This document shows positions 63,201 through 64,000 of a stretch of 64,000 bases of DNA, piece after piece. Made by a program: the position numbers and the translations under genes. Each line of letters begins with the position of its first letter. Positions within the stretch are counted from its first letter, which is position 1. The stretch comes from Bailinhaonella thermotolerans (lineage in GTDB: Bacteria > Actinomycetota > Actinomycetes > Streptosporangiales > Streptosporangiaceae): positions 105,529 to 169,528 of the forward strand of contig NZ_QZEY01000019.1 in the NCBI RefSeq assembly GCF_003594875.1, read 5' to 3'. A model generated the notes under the pieces. That model was not told the origin of the DNA. It did no database searches and saw only the letters and a list, made by a program, of their open reading frames with translations.

Positions 63201-64000
63201 GACGCCCTTCAGCGACGGCGATTGCGAGCCGGGCGTGAGAACCAAGACTAAGGACATCTCAGTCTGGGGCGGAGGTAAGCACTTTGAACTCTTCTACGTT
63301 CATGCGACGCCAGACGCAGGCAGATCATTTATCTGCACCATTGCTCCGCGCGTCCGGTTCTACTTCGATAAGCTAACCCTTGACTCGATCGTTGATATCC
63401 GCCTCTGGAGCGATAAGGCATTGGACGACAACGGTCGGACGGTTGGCATTCGCCGCCACGGCAAGGGGGAGCCGCACTTGCGGAGCTGGGTGCCAAACTT
63501 CCGCTGCGACCGCACGACGTTCGGCGGCGGAGAATTTGCCCGCATCGGCGGCTGTATCAACAAAAGGGCAAAGCGTGTTTTCGTAATGTCCAAAAAGAGG
63601 CATTCGGCGTTCATTGAGGTTATCCAGCATATCGAGGATGCACTGAAGCCGAATAACTCGCAGTCTTTCCCGCCACTCCGGCCTGGCCATGACTGGAGTA
63701 AGCCGGGCTATCCGCCCACCCGAAATGTGCTGGGCAACGAGCAGAACAAGCTTATCTACGGCGACTGGGGTGCCATCCAGAACGGCAGCCCTGGCGACGA
63801 TGAGCGCGGCAAGCCTCTGAAGCGTGGCACGCCCGGCGTCACTAATCCACTCAATCGCAGCCATTTTTCCGGCATCGAGCTGCATATGGATATGGGAACT
63901 CCGCAGCAAATGGAGTGGCTGTTCGCAGGAAACCCTCCGAGACACAAGTGGTCCATTAACCTCTGCAAATACTACATGCCGGAGGCGTACCCCCCCCCCC
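57253..64000 (+). CDS. giant exported modular protein, toxin-like, truncated by the window end
   Basis: More than 2,249 aa; frame open to the last base. The GTG at 57253 has GGAG at 4 bases (ATG 57235 is the alternative). The signal peptide ends near residue 46 (TWA-Q). Domains in order: a DNRLRE-type beta block (about 103-507); an Ig-like/SbsA-type domain (about 613-700); the start of a LamG domain (HWTFDEGKDGTAADSSGNG, 704-735) broken off; a second DNRLRE block (about 779-1168); four Ig/FN3-like repeats (about 1176-1640); the remainder of a LamG domain (SFTAAAWLRW ... LDEAQVYQRPL); then a K/N-rich C-terminal region of lower GC with WVPNFRCDR and GGCINKR. Secreted, repeat-rich, with a foreign-looking tail: the layout of a polymorphic toxin or surface effector. 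The tail resembles the lead-in to NucA/NucB-type nuclease domains, but the decisive motif would lie beyond the window. Confidence 0.85.
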   Translation, partial: MSPLPGRPALPPLPPPRRRGRPLRSASAVVLTTALLVGLAGAPTWAQTPTTPDPTPAPTAPTEPKERPKHPKAYVDAWAQATKTGAKVEVPSENTETATVWAKPDGKTFEMIMHSEPVRMKNPKGGFIPIDTTLVNQGGAIKPKAAKGGLTLSAGKNTTLLTSTSDKGTIRLDAPATLPAPQLSGNRATYPSAYGEGIDLVVHATATGFRQQVVIRTRPGGPVTVRVPAASPKGMALVKDGTGAPAVRASKDAKPAKLPPPRLIDAKAATPGAGTTGTAGFTLDGNTLVYTPDAAYLANPATTYPVTLDAATEEWWIPEVVTDTYVADGLINGAGRYARDQANLPYINVGQHDGEMYLAYIRFPDIPADSSLRGGKVFNADLILSNFRSSACGMQVGSGITAHRITEDWDVATLAYDITTRPSFTEAGANTELGAYSSDINCPAGDPFKKEEDLYHYVNDIAQAWADGEPNYGFFLAPGKGGEDHARNWRMYRSSESTVGAHGPQLKVGYEPAPPPRQETVVLTSRDPLVEIPEYEEALTRSVYRPETPDTIESLAMSEELVDANEQLRDGAGTMIGSEEIPHPAPDEGGEDTGGDEDGEFRAPRVLSTEPAPEAVNIPLNSRIRVTFSEPVGGTRMTVKNAQGAELQGTLESDSIGKTVTFTPAQHLLLGTKYTVEVSEAIDGWDNVMDPYTWSFTTLQQAAGHWTFDEGKDGTAADSSGNGLTAKLNRTASWIPGKAGSAISNTPSQVETAALQRARTLGKPVEVPDLTTETSQTFANPDGKTFTTQISSGPVRVRQGNTWVPVDPTLVEQGGVLRPKAAKATMAFSPGGQTPMATMDRDGKTFTLRWPSALPRPEVKDNVATYKDAAGPGADLVVTALGTGFRHDVVLRSKPAKPLEIRLPVETRGLTFGMSKQGGLQLTGAKGKVEASAPKPVMWDADSAQPKPGTAEDSAKLSTKVVTEGGQQVLVLTPDAEFLADPATKYPVTIDPTTTLALEGDIDVAKSQDGYPGSVYLSAGGGWGTTTRAYIRFGTEALAGASVSDAKLELWNFESSNCPENAPGIQVRRVTSPWSGSEPLNWDKQPTSTTEDAVTNTKAFSQTKCASTGAGTMAWTVTGIAQDWARGAASHGLVLSAAIEGGVSGNWRYFNSGEGGTANNGHPPRLTVTYTAPVTNPVIDRLRITPATVTDGITVASSLTPALAATLTSPSGGIVRGEFEVEHDPAATGQGTGQIWAGAVDNVTSGGDASMTVPGGKLQDGWKVRWRARAVQGTAASAWSAWQAATIDPPNPTIGQLQVIPSEPKDGKTVTTSLTPSLRATVTDPAGQPLRAEFEIEHDPAATGQGTGRIWAGAADNVGSATQAAVTVPEGLLKDTWAVRWRARAVNSATTLGSPWTEWQSLAVDLPDPEPNPGIGALQITPSSQAEGKTLVTSLTPNLLAQVTNPAGQPLRAEFEIEHDPAAPEGQGTGQVWTWGVDNVPAGTQASVAVPAGTLKDGWQLRWRARAVAGQAASAWADWQPVTIALPKPAVGALTMTPSAVTDGVTTTHVLTPALAATVTHPQGQPVRAEFEIEHDPAAPDGQGTGQIWTGAVDNVPSGSPAKATIPAGKLTDGWKIRWRARAVAGETASPWADWQNVTIHVIAPGSEPLAVTDKPVIRTDQSFTAAAWLRWADKDGTYTVLEQKGTHQAPFRLGNDPEHGLVFTLTNGDTPAATSEGVLSGVEPPVGEWFHLAGVYDAEAKTASLYLNGTLVKTAPVGFTAWNAATPLWLGSTMKGDLDEAQVYQRPLDSGQIPALLLASPGGASASSIRADTPASRIASTRAAAADDFDYKHPSLEKCAVSPSETGLAEYDARISEKPFSSCWSAYLYLQDYEEDDLTKKMKKSTCKNPKKGSQQYLCKQPLPQSEDVSYALRFRATWSIQGYMGDQTGNAALGDGSLKPTDMKFYIKLDDLAVVDGKGDKVLAGSQLSGVPVEIELFAGTTPFSDGDCEPGVRTKTKDISVWGGGKHFELFYVHATPDAGRSFICTIAPRVRFYFDKLTLDSIVDIRLWSDKALDDNGRTVGIRRHGKGEPHLRSWVPNFRCDRTTFGGGEFARIGGCINKRAKRVFVMSKKRHSAFIEVIQHIEDALKPNNSQSFPPLRPGHDWSKPGYPPTRNVLGNEQNKLIYGDWGAIQNGSPGDDERGKPLKRGTPGVTNPLNRSHFSGIELHMDMGTPQQMEWLFAGNPPRHKWSINLCKYYMPEAYPPP
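60775..62180 (+). repeat. four ~115-aa (about 350 bp) tandem domain repeats
   Basis: Each unit contains LTP-x-L-x-A-x-V-T, then R(A/G)EFE(I/V)EHDPAA, GQGTG-(Q/R)-(I/V)W, DNV, DGW-x-(V/I/L)-RWRARAV and W-x-x-WQ. The nucleotide sequence is also closely repeated (GAGCACGACCC at four evenly spaced places), implying recent duplication. Confidence 0.85.
63990..64000. other. terminal run of 11 C
   Basis: The window stops in a homopolymer of C that would encode Pro-Pro-Pro in the open frame. A run of this length at the very end may be an assembly edge artefact. Confidence 0.5.

Overview
The window is very GC-rich, dense with short overlaps (ATGA, GTGA), GTG and TTG starts and strong GGAGG-type ribosome sites. 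It is full of PadR, TetR and DeoR regulators, Tat and lipoprotein signals and FGE-dependent sulfatases. This points to a filamentous actinomycete; Streptosporangiales is my guess and cannot be proved from the sequence. No rRNA, tRNA, CRISPR array or transposase was seen.

Left end (0.3-8.3 kb): a divergent locus that looks like an undescribed specialised-metabolism or enzyme system. The minus-strand operon encodes a TenA/heme-oxygenase-fold protein, a ThDP (acetolactate-synthase-like) enzyme, a KAS III-like protein with no catalytic cysteine, a HisF-like barrel and an 84-residue Lys/Glu/Thr repeat protein. The plus-strand arm encodes a flavin amine-oxidase-like protein and a second HisF-like barrel. 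The two HisF-like proteins have each lost a different one of the two catalytic aspartates. A dead fragment of a polysaccharide lyase 8 gene lies inside the operon; an intact homologue lies at 35-37.6 kb.

8.3-25.4 kb: a sulfated-glycan utilisation island. It holds a PadR regulator with an esterase, an MFS transporter (frameshifted in a run of 8 C) coupled to a type I sulfatase, the formylglycine-generating enzyme needed to mature sulfatases, a second PadR-sulfatase-GH3 operon, and a TetR facing an MFS-GH2-flavoprotein operon across a clear palindromic operator. 25.6-29.7 kb: an Old-Yellow-Enzyme-like reductase diverges from a TetR-BASS transporter-alkylsulfatase-like operon over a perfect 19-bp palindrome. 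29.9-37.6 kb: a sugar ABC importer (binding protein and two permeases, no ATPase) with a 2-hydroxyacid dehydrogenase, a DeoR/LacI-type chimeric regulator and an exported PL8 lyase. Both operons carry the same 10-bp direct-repeat motif.

37.8-43.2 kb: a decayed amine-oxidase gene, then a TetR with an acyl-CoA synthetase, an acyl-CoA dehydrogenase and an MFS permease (carboxylic-acid catabolism). 43.2-43.9 kb is gene-free but structured and ends in a strong terminator. 43.9-48.9 kb: surface-polysaccharide genes (a GT39-like membrane glycosyltransferase; a processive GT2 synthase coupled to a GH26-like hydrolase). 49-52.8 kb: a DEAD-box helicase, a T4 Rnl1-like RNA ligase and a small membrane protein. 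52.9-57 kb: a novel helical-repeat protein, a membrane Ser/Thr kinase, an I36-type inhibitor and a lipoprotein. The right end is filled by an exported modular protein of more than 2,249 residues. Its C-terminal part drops sharply in GC, as in polymorphic toxins, and the window ends inside it.
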